From Pseudomonas morbosilactucae (GTDB taxonomy: Bacteria; Pseudomonadota; Gammaproteobacteria; Pseudomonadales; Pseudomonadaceae), in NCBI RefSeq assembly GCF_023241715.1, contig NZ_JALQCW010000031.1, positions 1 to 55,757 of the forward strand: a stretch of 55,757 nt of DNA, in the 5' to 3' direction. Shown in pieces: positions 55,729-55,757 of this stretch. Numbering within the stretch: the stretch's first letter is position 1; each line of letters starts with the position of its first letter. The notes beneath the pieces are model-generated. The model did not search any database. It had not been told where the DNA came from and worked only from the letters and a program-made list of their open reading frames with translations. The position numbers and the translations under genes were made by a program.

Positions 55729-55757
55729 AAGCCGGCGCCTACCAATAACGTGGGGCA

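Overview
The window comes from a GC-rich gammaproteobacterium, almost certainly a Pseudomonas of the fluorescens group. The protein sequences, scattered Pseudomonas-type REP palindromes (cores like CGCCGGCAAGCCGGC) and the gene neighbourhood nfuA-cti-metH-DUF2970-cysI-DUF934 all point there. It looks like ordinary chromosome with several accessory blocks. No tRNA, rRNA, CRISPR array, insertion sequence or phage gene was seen.

Layout. 1-184: start of a two-partner-secretion exoprotein (minus, cut by the window edge). 555-3867: RtcB-like RNA ligase, zinc alcohol dehydrogenase and a divergent Lrp/AsnC regulator. 4411-8401: a small soluble histidine kinase and NarL-type regulator followed by two tandem divergent paralogues of a family I do not recognise, separated by a perfect 14-bp hairpin. 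8665-9759: lipoprotein, YccF membrane protein and a 29-residue membrane peptide. 10006-13830: TerC/CBS/CorC membrane protein divergent from pyruvate oxidase poxB. 13900-18278: Lrp/AsnC regulator divergent from acetylpolyamine amidohydrolase, ornithine cyclodeaminase and a frameshifted CycA-like permease. 18410-19579: orphan polytopic membrane protein. 19648-23679: FecI/FecR/TonB-receptor surface-signalling iron uptake operon. 23818-26125: a type VI secretion candidate operon (unknown acidic protein, Tse6-like PAAR effector with a RES-like toxin end, immunity candidate). 26619-34563: flavin amine/amino-acid oxidase, ThDP decarboxylase and a histidine-rich TPR protein, convergent with a tyrosinase and DUF2182 pair. 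34807-44303: cobalamin block. 44459-55563: housekeeping block nfuA, cti, metH, DUF2970, periplasmic binding protein, cysI, DUF934.

The cobalamin block is the best-resolved functional unit. Two cobalamin riboswitches lie back to back (41508-41700 minus, 41855-42050 plus). One controls cobW-cobN-chlI-vwa (cobalt insertion), the other cbtB-cbtA-cobE-cobM (cobalt uptake and corrin steps). The small chelatase ATPase gene ends in an A AAA AAG heptamer followed after 5 nt by an 11-bp stem. A -1 slip there would fuse the ATPase to the von Willebrand A domain in one 559-residue ChlD-like subunit, while normal termination gives the ChlI-like subunit. MetH, a B12-dependent enzyme, is nearby but carries a one-base frameshift. 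The permease at 16864-18278 has another one-base deletion, and both look more like sequencing errors than decay.

The least explained parts are the tandem paralogue pair at 5942-8401, the 182-residue protein upstream of the PAAR effector, and the oxidase/decarboxylase/TPR/tyrosinase cluster.
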